Assembly: GCF_026011715.1 (NCBI RefSeq)
Contig: NZ_BRVM01000001.1
Coordinates: 134,689-198,688 of the forward strand
Origin: Cytobacillus sp. NCCP-133
GTDB taxonomy: Bacteria > Bacillota > Bacilli > Bacillales > Cytobacillaceae
Direction of reading: 5' to 3'
Length of the DNA: 64,000 bases
Part shown: positions 28,943 to 38,244 of the stretch, piece after piece
How positions within the stretch are numbered: position 1 is the stretch's first letter
Layout: each line of letters begins with the position of its first letter
The notes under the pieces: generated by a model
Told to the model about the DNA's origin: nothing
The model's input: only the letters and a program-made list of their open reading frames with translations
Databases searched by the model: none
Position numbers and translations under genes: made by a program

Positions 28943-29468
28943 TATCCTTCCCCTCCTTTGCCAAAATGTCTTCCATATGCTTCTTCAAAACCTTTAACGC
29001 CCGATGCTGAGTAGTCTTTACTTTGCTTTCAGTCCAGCCTAGTGCATCGGCTGCCTCAGCAATGGTAAGTTCATGGATATATCTCATAATAATCACGAGC
29101 CGCTGGTCAACTGTGCAAAGATCCAGACAGCGATAGATTAGCTGAATCTCTTCCCTTTGCATAGCCATCTCTTCAGGCAAGGGGAACTCATCCTTTACTT
29201 GCTGGGTCGACCAGTCAAATTTCTCCAAAATCCTTTGCTTCCATCCCTTTTGTTTCCGGAAGGAATCAATAGCTACATTGCGTGCAATTGAAAAAAGCCA
29301 TGTCTTTTCACTGCTTTTCCCTTCAAACCGTTCGTAAGATTTTAATACTCTTATATAAACCTCTTGGACTAAATCCTCAGCAAGTTCCTTGTTTTTGACC
29401 ATATAAAAAAGAAATTGAAAAACGTCATGGTGGTATTTTTTATAAAGTTCATCAAAAACGGAGTCCAT
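28917..29468 (-). CDS. sigX: ECF sigma factor SigX
   Basis: 183 residues with ECF sigma region 2 (ELAEDLVQEVYIRVLKSY near 28) and region 4 (LTIAEAADALGWTESKVKTTQHRAL near 134). In B. subtilis sigma-X controls cell-envelope genes such as dlt and pssA and is read from an autoregulated promoter between resE and sigX, the same location as here. GGGGAGGGG precedes the ATG. Confidence 0.93.
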   Translation of the reverse strand: MDSVFDELYKKYHHDVFQFLFYMVKNKELAEDLVQEVYIRVLKSYERFEGKSSEKTWLFSIARNVAIDSFRKQKGWKQRILEKFDWSTQQVKDEFPLPEEMAMQREEIQLIYRCLDLCTVDQRLVIIMRYIHELTIAEAADALGWTESKVKTTQHRALKVLKKHMEDILAKEGKDNEEVGVER

Positions 29469-29496
29469 GGATTTCCCCTCCCCGTTTAATAAAATA

Positions 29497-29523
29497 GTCG
29501 TTTTCTCTCTAAAAAAAGTTACA
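29497..29523 (-). promoter_or_regulatory. sigma-X autoregulatory promoter of sigX-rsiX
   Basis: TGTAAC at 29518-29523 and CGAC at 29497-29500 are separated by 17 nt on the minus strand, matching the ECF sigma-X consensus. It lies about 30-55 nt upstream of the sigX start. Confidence 0.72.
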
Positions 29524-29806
29524 GCTTAACTATATTATTATTTTGCAGAATAGTGCAAGAGTCTTAAAACAAGCTATGCTTGTTTCTGTGAAGAAAATTC
29601 TTGAAAGCCTTCCCTTAGTAAAAGGATTATCTTCAGCTTCTGAAGTGTTTTCTTTTGCCTCAATCACCCTAGCTCAAGGAATATACATCATAAAAAAAGA
29701 AAGGATATGCAGGGCATTTCCTTCCCAATCTGCTGTATACATTACAGTCCTATTTAATTTCGAAATGTTTCCCATGTATCAAGAACAATCGTCATATTTC
29801 TCGATA
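29524..29806. other. spacer between resE and sigX
   Basis: Holds the resE terminator at 29692-29723 and the upstream edge of the sigX promoter. A plus-strand open frame across it lacks a ribosome site and recognisable content. I see no gene. Confidence 0.45.
29692..29723 (-). terminator. terminator after resDE
   Basis: AAGGA-A-ATGC and GCAT-A-TCCTT form a 9-bp stem with one A-A mismatch, followed on the minus strand by TCTTTTTTTAT. It lies about 85 nt after the resE stop. Confidence 0.65.
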
Positions 29807-31588
29807 TTATCCTTCATTTCGAGGAATAAAAAATGAAAATGTCGTACCTTGTCCAAGCTTGCTCTGCACGGTGATATGGCCTTTATGCGCTTCAATAATA
29901 TTTTTCGCAATAGCGAGCCCTAGCCCGGTTCCCGAACGGCCTCTGGTCCTTGCTTTATCGGCTTTATAAAAGCGTTCAAACACAAATGGAAGATCTTCAT
30001 CCGGTATGCCCGAACCAGAATCTTTGACTTCAATATATAAGCCTCGGTCTTCATTAAATACTGTTACTTTTACTATTCCATTCTCAGGAGTGTGGCGAAT
30101 TGCATTATCAATCAGGTTAGTCATTACTTGTTCAATTCGGTCAGGATCAAAAGATAAGCGTATTCCAGTGCATTTCGAGTCATATTCCAGAACGATATCT
30201 TTATCTTTCGCCAAGCCTTGAAACTTCCTGACAATCCTCTGGAGATAAGAATCCAATTCTATTTCTTCCCTTGTCAGCTGAATATGACCAGCTTCCATTC
30301 TGGCAAGATCCAGCAGTTCATTTACAAGCCTTCCCATCCTTAAGGATTCGTCGTATATGACACTTGCCATTTCTTTTTTCTCTTCATCCGTTCCAGCGAT
30401 ATCATCCACAATGGCCTCACTATAGCCCTGCATCATAGAAATAGGCGTCCTTAGTTCGTGTGAAACATTTGCTATGAAATCATTTCGCAGCTTATCTAGC
30501 TTGCGCTCTTCTGTCATATCCCTTATGACAGCCACAGCGCCACGAATGAACTTATTATTATAAAGAGGACTTACAATGATTACCCAAGAACGTCCTTGAA
30601 TCGAAATTTCTCCTACCTGTTCATTTTCCGTGTTGACTGCCAGCTGGAAAAGTTCCATTACTTGAGATGGGACAGCCTCTGTATTATTTAACTCACCCTG
30701 TTCATAGAACCAGCTTTGCAAAAAACGTTCTGCAGGCGGGTTTGTGATGAGGATGGTTCCATCTCTGTTAAAAGTAATAACACCGTCTGCCATGCCGCTT
30801 AAAATACTGGCAAGCTGCTCTTTTTCCTGGCTAAGCGCATTCATATTAAATTTCAGCTGCCTGCCCATTTGGTTAAATGCAGTTGCCAATTCACCAATTT
30901 CATCATTTGTCAGAATTGGTACTTTAGTATCAAACTTCCCTCTGGCGACCTCAAAAGCAGCCTCTTTCATCTTTCGAAGCGGGGCGTTAATCCTTGTAGA
31001 TAAAAAGAATGCAAAAATTGTCGTTAAGATAATCGCCACTCCGGCAGCAAGCAAAATAAATTTTGTAGTAGACCTGGTCGTTTCCTGCATAACTTCAATT
31101 GACTGATAGATAAATACTGCTCCATTGCTGTCATCCATTTCAAAAGGAACACCAATAATCAATAATCTGCTTTCATTTTCGGATGATGCACCAGCATAAT
31201 CCGGGTGGACGGAAGATTCTTTTTTAACTGTTTTATTTTCAGTGAAGACCTCACTTAAATCTTCTTCTTCAGTCAAATAAGATATCGGCAGCTTCACTGA
31301 ATCGGTATGATTGGGAGAGTAATAATACTCTGTCGGTGAATTAATAATTACGACTTTTGTTACGTCATCAACCAGTTCCCAGGAAATTTCAAGCCCGACA
31401 TCTCGATCATGTTCTTTCAGGATTCTGGTGATTTTATGGGCTGTATTGGTCAGTCCTTTTTCAGTTTCATTAATGTGATAGTTCTCGAAAAATTCCAAAA
31501 GCATAATCGTTAAAATAAGTAAAACAAAGGATACTAATAAGAGGATGGTCCCCCAAAGCTTACCTACTACACTCTTCCATAGCATCAT
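29807..31588 (-). CDS. resE: sensor histidine kinase ResE
   Basis: Membrane kinase that senses oxygen limitation and nitric oxide and phosphorylates ResD. 593 residues: membrane segment (about 8-30), extracytoplasmic domain to about 165, second segment (about 172-195), HAMP (about 195-248), PAS (about 255-365), then a HisKA domain with [12 protein letters not shown] and an ATPase domain with [18 protein letters not shown] and GTGLGLAI. The ATG overlaps the resD stop by 4 nt. Confidence 0.96.
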   Translation of the reverse strand: MMLWKSVVGKLWGTILLLVSFVLLILTIMLLEFFENYHINETEKGLTNTAHKITRILKEHDRDVGLEISWELVDDVTKVVIINSPTEYYYSPNHTDSVKLPISYLTEEEDLSEVFTENKTVKKESSVHPDYAGASSENESRLLIIGVPFEMDDSNGAVFIYQSIEVMQETTRSTTKFILLAAGVAIILTTIFAFFLSTRINAPLRKMKEAAFEVARGKFDTKVPILTNDEIGELATAFNQMGRQLKFNMNALSQEKEQLASILSGMADGVITFNRDGTILITNPPAERFLQSWFYEQGELNNTEAVPSQVMELFQLAVNTENEQVGEISIQGRSWVIIVSPLYNNKFIRGAVAVIRDMTEERKLDKLRNDFIANVSHELRTPISMMQGYSEAIVDDIAGTDEEKKEMASVIYDESLRMGRLVNELLDLARMEAGHIQLTREEIELDSYLQRIVRKFQGLAKDKDIVLEYDSKCTGIRLSFDPDRIEQVMTNLIDNAIRHTPENGIVKVTVFNEDRGLYIEVKDSGSGIPDEDLPFVFERFYKADKARTRGRSGTGLGLAIAKNIIEAHKGHITVQSKLGQGTTFSFFIPRNEG

Positions 31589-32301
31589 TCATTAATGACC
31601 TCAAACTTATATCCAACGCCCCATACAGTAACAATCATTCTGGCGGCTTGCTCGGAAACTTTGTTTAGTTTTTCGCGCAGGCGTTTAACATGGGTATCGA
31701 CTGTTCTTAAATCACCAAAAAATTCATAATGCCATACTTCTTTCAGCAACTGCTCACGGTCAAAAACCTTATCCGGTGCTTTTGCCAGGAAGTACAGCAA
31801 TTCATACTCCTTTGGAGTAAGACCTACTTCTTTTCCATCTGCCAACACCCTATGTGCATCGTTATCAATTGTCAGATACGGAAATACAATAATGTCCTTG
31901 GCGGAAGTTTCTGTTTGAAGATAAGTCGTTTTTGACGATCTCCTAAGCAAGGCCTTAACACGCAAAACAACTTCTCTTGGGCTGAATGGTTTGACAATAT
32001 AATCATCCGTACCCACTTCAAATCCTTGTACCCGGTTAACTTCTTCACCTTTGGCTGTTAGCATAATGACAGGAGTAGCTTTCTTCTCTCTTAAATCCCT
32101 GCATACTTCAATCCCATCTTTCCCAGGCATCATCAAGTCAAGAAGTATAAGATCATATTCATTAGCCAAAGCCTTCGACAAAGCCTGATTTCCATCTTCT
32201 GCCTCATCAATCGTATAATTTTCCCGCTCAAGATACATTTTTAATAATCGGCGAATTCTTTCTTCATCATCGACGACTAAAATCTTCACTTCGTTTTCCA
32301 T
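31585..32301 (-). CDS. resD: response regulator ResD
   Basis: OmpR-type regulator, 238 residues. The receiver has acidic residues DDEE near 11 and the phospho-acceptor Asp in [10 protein letters not shown] near 55; the winged-helix DNA-binding domain starts near 135. It activates genes for aerobic and anaerobic respiration, including resABC and ctaA in B. subtilis. A terminator-like hairpin separates it from resC, so resDE can be expressed apart from resABC. Confidence 0.96.
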   Translation of the reverse strand: MENEVKILVVDDEERIRRLLKMYLERENYTIDEAEDGNQALSKALANEYDLILLDLMMPGKDGIEVCRDLREKKATPVIMLTAKGEEVNRVQGFEVGTDDYIVKPFSPREVVLRVKALLRRSSKTTYLQTETSAKDIIVFPYLTIDNDAHRVLADGKEVGLTPKEYELLYFLAKAPDKVFDREQLLKEVWHYEFFGDLRTVDTHVKRLREKLNKVSEQAARMIVTVWGVGYKFEVINE

Positions 32302-32344
32302 TTTTCACAAATCCCCCTAATATTTAATAAAGAAATAAATGAGT

Positions 32345-32380
32345 TTAAAATAAAGCCTTCACTATTGTGAAGTGAAGGCT
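32345..32380 (-). terminator. hairpin between resC and resD
   Basis: GCCTTCAC and GTGAAGGC form a perfect 8-bp stem followed on the minus strand by TTTATTTT. It would attenuate read-through from resABC into resDE. Confidence 0.72.
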
Positions 32381-32388
32381 CCTATTAT

Positions 32389-33570
32389 TTATGATCCGGC
32401 ATAGGAATGCAAACCTGCAATAACGAGGTTAACTGCAACAAGATTGAACATGATGATAATAAATCCTATTACAGCCAGCCAAGCTGACTTTTCACCATGC
32501 CAGCCTTTGGATAAGCGAAGATGCAGGTATGCAGCATAGAATAAGAACGTAATAAGCGCCCATACTTCTTTTGGATCCCAGCCCCAAAAACGTGTCCAGG
32601 CAATTTGCGCCCAAATCATTGCAAAAATTAAAGCTCCGAGCGTAAATACCGGAAAGCCGATTAGTACTGAACGATAGCCAATCTCATCAACTAAATCAAG
32701 ATTAATATTTTTCGTTAAGGGCTGAAGCGCTTCCCCAATCCTTCTTCGGAGCACTGCTCTTAAAACCAAATAAAGGATTATCCCTGAAGCTAATGACCAT
32801 ATAACTGTATTTAATTTTTTCGCATTTATTATTGGGGGCATTTCAGCTAATGGTTTAAACTTACCATCTGTCACTAACTGTCCCTCATTTGGTCCTGTTA
32901 AAGCAGGCATATGATATTCAAGGACAGCCTCCTGCCCATTTTTATCAATCCAATTAAATTCTGCCTTGTAACCCATAGCAGAAAACGTTGAACTAATAAT
33001 GATAAAGCCAAGTGTACAAACCAATCCAAACATCACTGCTTCAAGCCAGAATCTCTGTTTGCTTTGCTTTCTCTGATCAACAGATTTTACCAGATAAATA
33101 ATTCCCGCAGCGAAGCTTACTGCCAAAATAGCTTGACCTACCGCGGCAGTAGTAACGTGAATATGAAGCCAATCACTTTGCAATGCCGGGATAAGCGGTG
33201 AAACCTCTCTTGGAAACATGCTTGCATATGCGATCAAAATCAATGCTACCGGAAGTGTGAAAACTCCCAAAATAGGTGTTTTATATATTAGATAAAGAAT
33301 AATAAATGCACCTACAAGCGACATGCCGAAGAACGTAGTAAATTCAAATAAGTTGCTGACTGGCGCATGCCCGGCTGCGATCCACCTCGTAATAAAATAG
33401 CCCAGCTGAGCAATAAACCCTATAATGGAAATCCATAACCCAATAGATGCCCATCTGTTTGGCCCTCTATTTGTTCTATTCTTATCTTTAATGGAGCCTG
33501 CAAAAAAGACAGTAGCAATTAAATAGAGGATAAAAGCTGTGTATAATAAATTGCTGCTTAAACTAACCAC
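32389..33570 (-). CDS. resC: cytochrome c biogenesis protein ResC (CcsB/CcsA type)
   Basis: Haem-handling part of the system II cytochrome c synthase. 393 residues, multispanning. The Trp-rich haem-binding motif [12 protein letters not shown] is near 317, with conserved His residues around it. GTG start at 33570 set by AAGGAGG 7 nt upstream, directly after resB. Works with ResB and ResA on the outer face of the membrane. Confidence 0.95.
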   Translation of the reverse strand: MVSLSSNLLYTAFILYLIATVFFAGSIKDKNRTNRGPNRWASIGLWISIIGFIAQLGYFITRWIAAGHAPVSNLFEFTTFFGMSLVGAFIILYLIYKTPILGVFTLPVALILIAYASMFPREVSPLIPALQSDWLHIHVTTAAVGQAILAVSFAAGIIYLVKSVDQRKQSKQRFWLEAVMFGLVCTLGFIIISSTFSAMGYKAEFNWIDKNGQEAVLEYHMPALTGPNEGQLVTDGKFKPLAEMPPIINAKKLNTVIWSLASGIILYLVLRAVLRRRIGEALQPLTKNINLDLVDEIGYRSVLIGFPVFTLGALIFAMIWAQIAWTRFWGWDPKEVWALITFLFYAAYLHLRLSKGWHGEKSAWLAVIGFIIIMFNLVAVNLVIAGLHSYAGS

Positions 33571-33582
33571 TCCGATTCCTCC

Positions 33583-35214
33583 TTAGCCTTTCTTTTCACT
33601 TTGCTTCTGCAGCTGGTCTTCAGGCATCTCGATACTAGTTCCATCCAACGCTGCATCTATTTCCCGTTTAAGTCCATGCCAGTTTTTATTTGTGTGGCCG
33701 GCTACCCACACCTCGCCATCAACACGGCGAAGCCAGATTCGGCGATGATTCCAGTAGGACCCCTGAGCAACACCGATCATAAATATGGCACCGCCCAATG
33801 CGATGATCCATAAAGTCAAATCTTTCCGTACTGTCAAAGCTGAGACATTTTTAGTATCTACACCTTTGAATGCCATCTTGTATTCATTATCTCCAAACGG
33901 TTCGATTGTCTGCCTGATTGCAACAAAGCTTATCTCGCCATCCGGATTATCAGGTGTAAACATCTTAAAAACAAAGGCAGGATTATTCGGAATTCTTGAC
34001 TTCGTTACCGGCTCCCCGTTTTCATCGAATTCAAAATCAGGGAAAAAGCTGACGATTTCTGCTTTATAGCCATTGCCCAAATCATAGGCATCTTGTGGAT
34101 CATTTAAATCTACAGTCAAATCTCCATATTCTTCACCTGTTTTTTTGTTAGTCAGGGCAAAAGACATTTTATTCAATTCATTAAGTTTATAATCAACTTG
34201 GTATAATGCAAAGTTTTCAAATTTCAGCGGCTCGTTTACTCTAATTTCAAAGTCCTTAACTTTCTCAAGGTTCGCTTCTTCCCCTGCAACTGCATCTCCA
34301 CTCTTTTTATAAAGAGTGACATTTGATTGATAGTTTTTTGCTACCATTCCCGCTTTATCAATCGCTTCATCAAATACTTCATTATCCTTCTCTTTATCAT
34401 AGACTTCAAGTATAAACTTTTCATTCTTTAAGTAATATTCACCATTGGTTTCAGGAATAACCTTTGTTTCACCTTCCCGAATCCATAAAATTTTATCTAC
34501 ATACATCCCTGGAACAAAGCGCAGCATGCCGCCAATTAAGAAAATGATCAGTCCCACATGGTTGACGTACGGACCCCATCTTGAAAATCGCCCTTTTTCT
34601 GCCAGGAGGTTTCCATTTTCTTCTCTAATGTTATATTTCTTTTCTTTTAATTTTTCTTTTGCCATCGTAAATGCTTGATCCGTTTCAACTATCTTTGAAA
34701 CTCCAAACACCCTTTGGCGCTGAAGGTAACTTTCATGCCGGCTTACCCTCTGCTTTTTTAAAGCTCTGTATAAAGGAATAACCCTATCAAGGCTGCAGAT
34801 CACCAGGGAAATTCCGATGGAAGCTATCAAAATTAGGTACCACCATGAGCTGTATAGGTTATGGAAACCTAGATCATAATAGACTTTGCCTATCCATCCA
34901 TACTGATCTTCATAGTATTCTGCAGCAGGCATGACCGGAGGGATATACATTTCCTGCGGCAGTATTGTTCCAAGCGCAGAAGCAATCAGCGTAATAACAA
35001 TTAGCCAGACTCCAACCTTAACAGATGAGAAAAAATTCCAAATCTTATCAATCATTGTTTTATTATAAGTTTGCGAACGGCGGGCACTTCCCTCATACCT
35101 CATATCCAGAAGCTTCTTTTCTTTTTCTTTTTCTTCCAATACCTTTCCGCATGACTCACAGAGAACAGTACCATGCGGATTTACATGACCGCATTCGCAT
35201 TTTACTTCATTCAT
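33583..35214 (-). CDS. resB: cytochrome c biogenesis protein ResB
   Basis: Partner of ResC in haem export and attachment to apocytochrome c. 543 residues. An N-terminal zinc-ribbon-like segment (CECGHVNPHGTVLCESCG, residues 5-22) precedes three or more membrane segments (about 68-90, 130-150, 218-238) and a large extracytoplasmic domain, with a last segment near 475. The Cys pairs are a shared feature of Bacillus ResB proteins as I recall them. GGGAG precedes the ATG. Confidence 0.95.
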   Translation of the reverse strand: MNEVKCECGHVNPHGTVLCESCGKVLEEKEKEKKLLDMRYEGSARRSQTYNKTMIDKIWNFFSSVKVGVWLIVITLIASALGTILPQEMYIPPVMPAAEYYEDQYGWIGKVYYDLGFHNLYSSWWYLILIASIGISLVICSLDRVIPLYRALKKQRVSRHESYLQRQRVFGVSKIVETDQAFTMAKEKLKEKKYNIREENGNLLAEKGRFSRWGPYVNHVGLIIFLIGGMLRFVPGMYVDKILWIREGETKVIPETNGEYYLKNEKFILEVYDKEKDNEVFDEAIDKAGMVAKNYQSNVTLYKKSGDAVAGEEANLEKVKDFEIRVNEPLKFENFALYQVDYKLNELNKMSFALTNKKTGEEYGDLTVDLNDPQDAYDLGNGYKAEIVSFFPDFEFDENGEPVTKSRIPNNPAFVFKMFTPDNPDGEISFVAIRQTIEPFGDNEYKMAFKGVDTKNVSALTVRKDLTLWIIALGGAIFMIGVAQGSYWNHRRIWLRRVDGEVWVAGHTNKNWHGLKREIDAALDGTSIEMPEDQLQKQSEKKG

Positions 35215-35234
35215 ATATTAAAACTCCCCGTAAC

Positions 35235-35759
35235 TTATGGTTTAATCTGTTCCATATAGTCCTTAATCGTTGCTTCATTCATCTCTCCCGTAATATACTT
35301 GACAACCTTTCCATCTTTATCAATCAGGAAGGTGGCAGGCAGCGGGTTAATTCCGTAAGCCGATTGAACAGGGCCATCCTTATCAATTACAATTGGAAAA
35401 GATAAATTGTAGCGATCAGAAAATTTATTCACTGCCAGGTCTGTTTCTCCAACATTAACTGCAAGGACCTGAACACCCTGGTCTTTAAATTCTTTGTATT
35501 GATTGTTCATATATGGCATTTCTTTTTCGCAGGGTTTGCACCAGGTTCCCCAAAAGTTCAGGAAAACGCCTTGACCTTCGTAATCAGAAAGCCGATGCTT
35601 ATTCCCTTCCAAATCTGTCAGTACAAAATCCGGCGCTTTTTCCCCGACAGCAACCTTTTGCACCTGATCTTTCGTAAAGTTTGCGTATAGTGTATATGCC
35701 ACGGCAGCACCAAGGACAAGCAAAATGACTGTTCTTATTACCAGTCGCTGCTTTTTCAT
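35235..35759 (-). CDS. resA: thiol-disulfide oxidoreductase ResA
   Basis: Extracytoplasmic, membrane-anchored thioredoxin-like protein that reduces the haem-binding cysteines of apocytochrome c. 174 residues: signal anchor (about 8-27) and thioredoxin fold with C74-K-P-C77 and E80, the active-site set known for ResA. First gene of resABC. A hairpin (GGCTCCT/AGGAGCC) lies in its upstream region at 35779-35814. Confidence 0.96.
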   Translation of the reverse strand: MKKQRLVIRTVILLVLGAAVAYTLYANFTKDQVQKVAVGEKAPDFVLTDLEGNKHRLSDYEGQGVFLNFWGTWCKPCEKEMPYMNNQYKEFKDQGVQVLAVNVGETDLAVNKFSDRYNLSFPIVIDKDGPVQSAYGINPLPATFLIDKDGKVVKYITGEMNEATIKDYMEQIKP

Positions 35760-35778
35760 CTATAATTACCTCCCTAAG

Positions 35779-35814
35779 CGCGGCTCCTTAATCATAAATC
35801 ACTCGCAAGGAGCC
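35779..35814 (-). other. inverted repeat upstream of resA
   Basis: GGCTCCTT and AAGGAGCC are 8-nt arms about 20 nt apart, ending shortly before the resA ribosome site. No T-run follows. The arms may fold in the resA leader; part of the sequence is also the end of the rluB-resA spacer. Confidence 0.45.
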
Positions 35815-35992
35815 AAAAGTCAGATTCAACTTTGTTAACAATTTTATCAGATTACCTATGTAGCAACTTAGGATCATGAATAGCCTGAACAGCTGTTTCC
35901 TATTATATCATTTTTCAACATGCCCACATTATTAACAAATCAGCGCAACTGTGACACTTCTATGAATTTTTCAGAAGAAAGTCAGCCAAATA

Positions 35993-36718
35993 TCACTTCT
36001 TCTTCATCGCGAGAGTACGCAGCTGCTTTACCTCATGGGCTGTTAGCTCCCTCGCATCACCAGCTGACAATCCCTGCAGAGTCAGGAACCCGTATCTTTC
36101 TCTTTTAAGTTTCAAAACTGGGTGGCCGATCGCCTCAAACATTCTTCTTACCTGCCGATTACGCCCTTCATGAATGCTCATCTCAATAATGGCTGTTTGC
36201 TTTTTCTTATCCATTGATAAAAGCTTTGCTTTAGCAGAGGCTGTCTTTCCGTCCTCTAGCACGATGCCTCTTTGAAGGTTTTTTACGCTTTCCCTTGATG
36301 GTATCCCTTTTACCTTAGCAACATAGACCTTTTCAATCTCATTACTTGGGTGCATTAACAAATTTGCAAATTCGCCGTCATTGGTAAGAACCAACAGGCC
36401 TGAAGTATCATAGTCCAGCCTGCCTACAGGATAAATTCTTTGTTTAATACCTTCAAAGTAATCTGTTACAACCTTCCTGCCCTTATCATCGGTTACCGCT
36501 GAAATTACACCTCTTGGCTTATAAAGGAGAAAATAAACAGGCTCTTCTCTTTCAACAGGAATGCCATCAACTTCTATTCGATCAGATTGTGACACTTTTA
36601 TGCCCAATTCCCTGACTGTTTTTCCATTAACCTTTACACGTCCCTGAGCCATAAGCTCTTCAGCTTTTCTTCGGGAAGCAAACCCTGCGTGGGCAATGAC
36701 TTTTTGCAATCTTTCCAT
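35993..36718 (-). CDS. rluB: 23S rRNA pseudouridine synthase RluB
   Basis: 241 residues: S4 RNA-binding domain (about 1-60) and a RsuA-type catalytic domain. The catalytic Asp is in GRLDYDTSGLLVLTNDG near 100, with GRNRQVRRM near 200. It modifies 23S rRNA in the peptidyl-transferase region by family knowledge. Located between spmB and resA as in B. subtilis. Confidence 0.94.
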   Translation of the reverse strand: MERLQKVIAHAGFASRRKAEELMAQGRVKVNGKTVRELGIKVSQSDRIEVDGIPVEREEPVYFLLYKPRGVISAVTDDKGRKVVTDYFEGIKQRIYPVGRLDYDTSGLLVLTNDGEFANLLMHPSNEIEKVYVAKVKGIPSRESVKNLQRGIVLEDGKTASAKAKLLSMDKKKQTAIIEMSIHEGRNRQVRRMFEAIGHPVLKLKRERYGFLTLQGLSAGDARELTAHEVKQLRTLAMKKK

Positions 36719-36864
36719 TTATGTCACCTCATAGATTTAATAACTGATTTTCATACTTTTTTCACTCCTAATGAATTATGACACAATTGATCAAGTTTTC
36801 AAAGCAAACCATAATCAAATCAAGCAGTTTGAATTCAGGATCTTTTAGTTGGAAGATTATATAA
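36719..36864. other. spacer between rluB and the repeat before spmB
   Basis: AT-rich sequence. The minus-strand open frame across 36768-37001 runs through a dispersed repeat and has no ribosome site, so I do not call it. Confidence 0.4.
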
Positions 36865-37019
36865 GAAAAGCGCAGGGCGACTTGCCCAGGGACGACAGGC
36901 ATAAGACAAGCCCTGCAAGAAGGTGTTCTTCCTTCTGGAAGGGCTTGGCTTACGACCTCGAGGGAGTAGGCGCCTGGAGCTAGACAGTTATCTAAGTTCA
37001 AAAGGATATAAATTCTGAA
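36865..37019 (+). repeat. dispersed palindromic repeat, family 1, copy C (longest)
   Basis: The most complete copy. Head AAGCGCAGGGCGACTTGCCC; body GGCATAAGACAAGCCC, then TTCTTCCTTCTGGAAGGGCTTGGCTTA and GACCTCGAGGGAGTAGG; tail GCGCCTGGAGCTAGACAG, TTATCTAAGTTC and AAAAGGATATAAATT. GACAAGCCC pairs with GGGCTTGGC and the two ends pair around it, so a branched cruciform or RNA fold is likely. Confidence 0.8.
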
Positions 37020-37024
37020 ATTAT

Positions 37025-37055
37025 AAAAAAGATACCTCTTGCTGGTATCTTTTTT
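37025..37055. terminator. terminator after the dacB-spmA-spmB operon
   Basis: AAAAAAGATACC and GGTATCTTTTTT form a 12-bp stem with a 7-nt loop. It sits between the spmB stop and repeat copy C. Confidence 0.8.
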
Positions 37056-37112
37056 ATAAATCTTTATTATTAAATGTATATGAATTATTGAAACAATTTC
37101 TGGGACAATACC

Positions 37113-37649
37113 TTATACACTGCCAAATACAAGGGTTACAACAACAATTGCAGCAATGATTCCTGCCAGGTCAGCCAGCAGGCCAACCTTTAAAGCATCC
37201 CCCATTTTCTTGATTCCAACAGCACCAAAGTAAACAGTTAATACATAAAACGTAGTATCTGTACTCCCCTGCAGAACAGAAGCCAGCCTTCCAATAAAAG
37301 AGTCAGGCCCATGGACAGCGATCAGGTCACTGGTCATTCCAAGAGCTGCTGTTCCTGAAATTGGGCGAATAATTGCCAAAGGAATGATATCAGGAGGTAT
37401 CCCTGCCGCTATAAGGCCCGGCCTGATAGAATCCATAAAGTATTCCAATGCGCCAGATGCTCTGAAAACTGAGATTGCCACAAGCATGCCAACAAGAAAG
37501 GGGATAATTGAAACGGCGATTTTAATTCCTTCCTTGCCCCCTTCAACGAAACTTTCATATGTAGGCACGCGTTTAAAGGTGCCATATACTAATATGAATC
37601 CTATTAAAACTGGAATAAACCAGAGTGAGATAACCGTTATGATCTCCAT
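37113..37649 (-). CDS. spmB: spore maturation protein B
   Basis: 178-residue membrane protein of the nucleoside-recognition (Gate) family. In B. subtilis SpmA and SpmB are needed for full dehydration of the spore core and heat resistance. About five membrane segments, with the family motif IIRPISGTAALGMT near 92. It follows spmA by 7 nt. Confidence 0.94.
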   Translation of the reverse strand: MEIITVISLWFIPVLIGFILVYGTFKRVPTYESFVEGGKEGIKIAVSIIPFLVGMLVAISVFRASGALEYFMDSIRPGLIAAGIPPDIIPLAIIRPISGTAALGMTSDLIAVHGPDSFIGRLASVLQGSTDTTFYVLTVYFGAVGIKKMGDALKVGLLADLAGIIAAIVVVTLVFGSV

Positions 37650-37656
37650 TTATACC

Positions 37657-38244
37657 TCATCCTTTACGGGTTCTTCGATAATAAAAATACCGATCTATCA
37701 TTATAGCCGCCAATGTAGAGCAAAAGGTGGCCACTAAAGTAGGTCCCACGATTTCAGTTGGAGAGGCTGAGCTATAATTCATGCGGATCGCGATGACGGT
37801 TGTTGGGATTAACGTGAGGCTGGAGGTGTTGATAGCCAAAAAAGTAATCATTGATCGGCTTGCTTCATTTTTTCCCCCATTTAACACTTTAAGTTCCTCC
37901 ATAGCCTTAATGCCAAGCGGTGTTGCTGCATTCCCTAGGCCAAACATATTGGCCATCATGTTGGACAGAATATACCCCATCGCCGGATGATCATTTGGAA
38001 CTTCTGGAAAAAGCTTTTTTACAATGGGCCGGAAAAGTAAAGCCAATTTTTTCAAGAGGCCCGCATCCTCTGCAATTCTCATCATGCCAAGCCAAAAAAC
38101 AAGGATACTGATTAACCCGATACAAAGTGTAACCGCCTCTTTCGCACCTTTAAATATCGCTTCATTTACTTCATTCATGGTCCCATTCATCATGGCAAAA
38201 AGAATCCCAATTGCCGTCAGCATGACCCAAATAATATTAACCAT
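37657..38244 (-). CDS. spmA: spore maturation protein A
   Basis: 195-residue multispanning membrane protein, partner of SpmB. Motifs NMMANMFGLGNAATPLG near 91 and NTSSLTLIPTT near 133 are typical of the family. It overlaps the dacB end by 8 nt, so dacB-spmA-spmB form one mother-cell operon in B. subtilis style. Confidence 0.94.
   Translation of the reverse strand: MVNIIWVMLTAIGILFAMMNGTMNEVNEAIFKGAKEAVTLCIGLISILVFWLGMMRIAEDAGLLKKLALLFRPIVKKLFPEVPNDHPAMGYILSNMMANMFGLGNAATPLGIKAMEELKVLNGGKNEASRSMITFLAINTSSLTLIPTTVIAIRMNYSSASPTEIVGPTLVATFCSTLAAIMIDRYFYYRRTRKG

Noticed and set aside
29543-29836. 97-codon plus-strand frame between sigX and resE
   Set aside because: No ribosome site, overlaps the resE 3' end and the resE terminator.
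36768-37001. 77-codon minus-strand frame
   Set aside because: It is translation of dispersed repeat copy C; no ribosome site.
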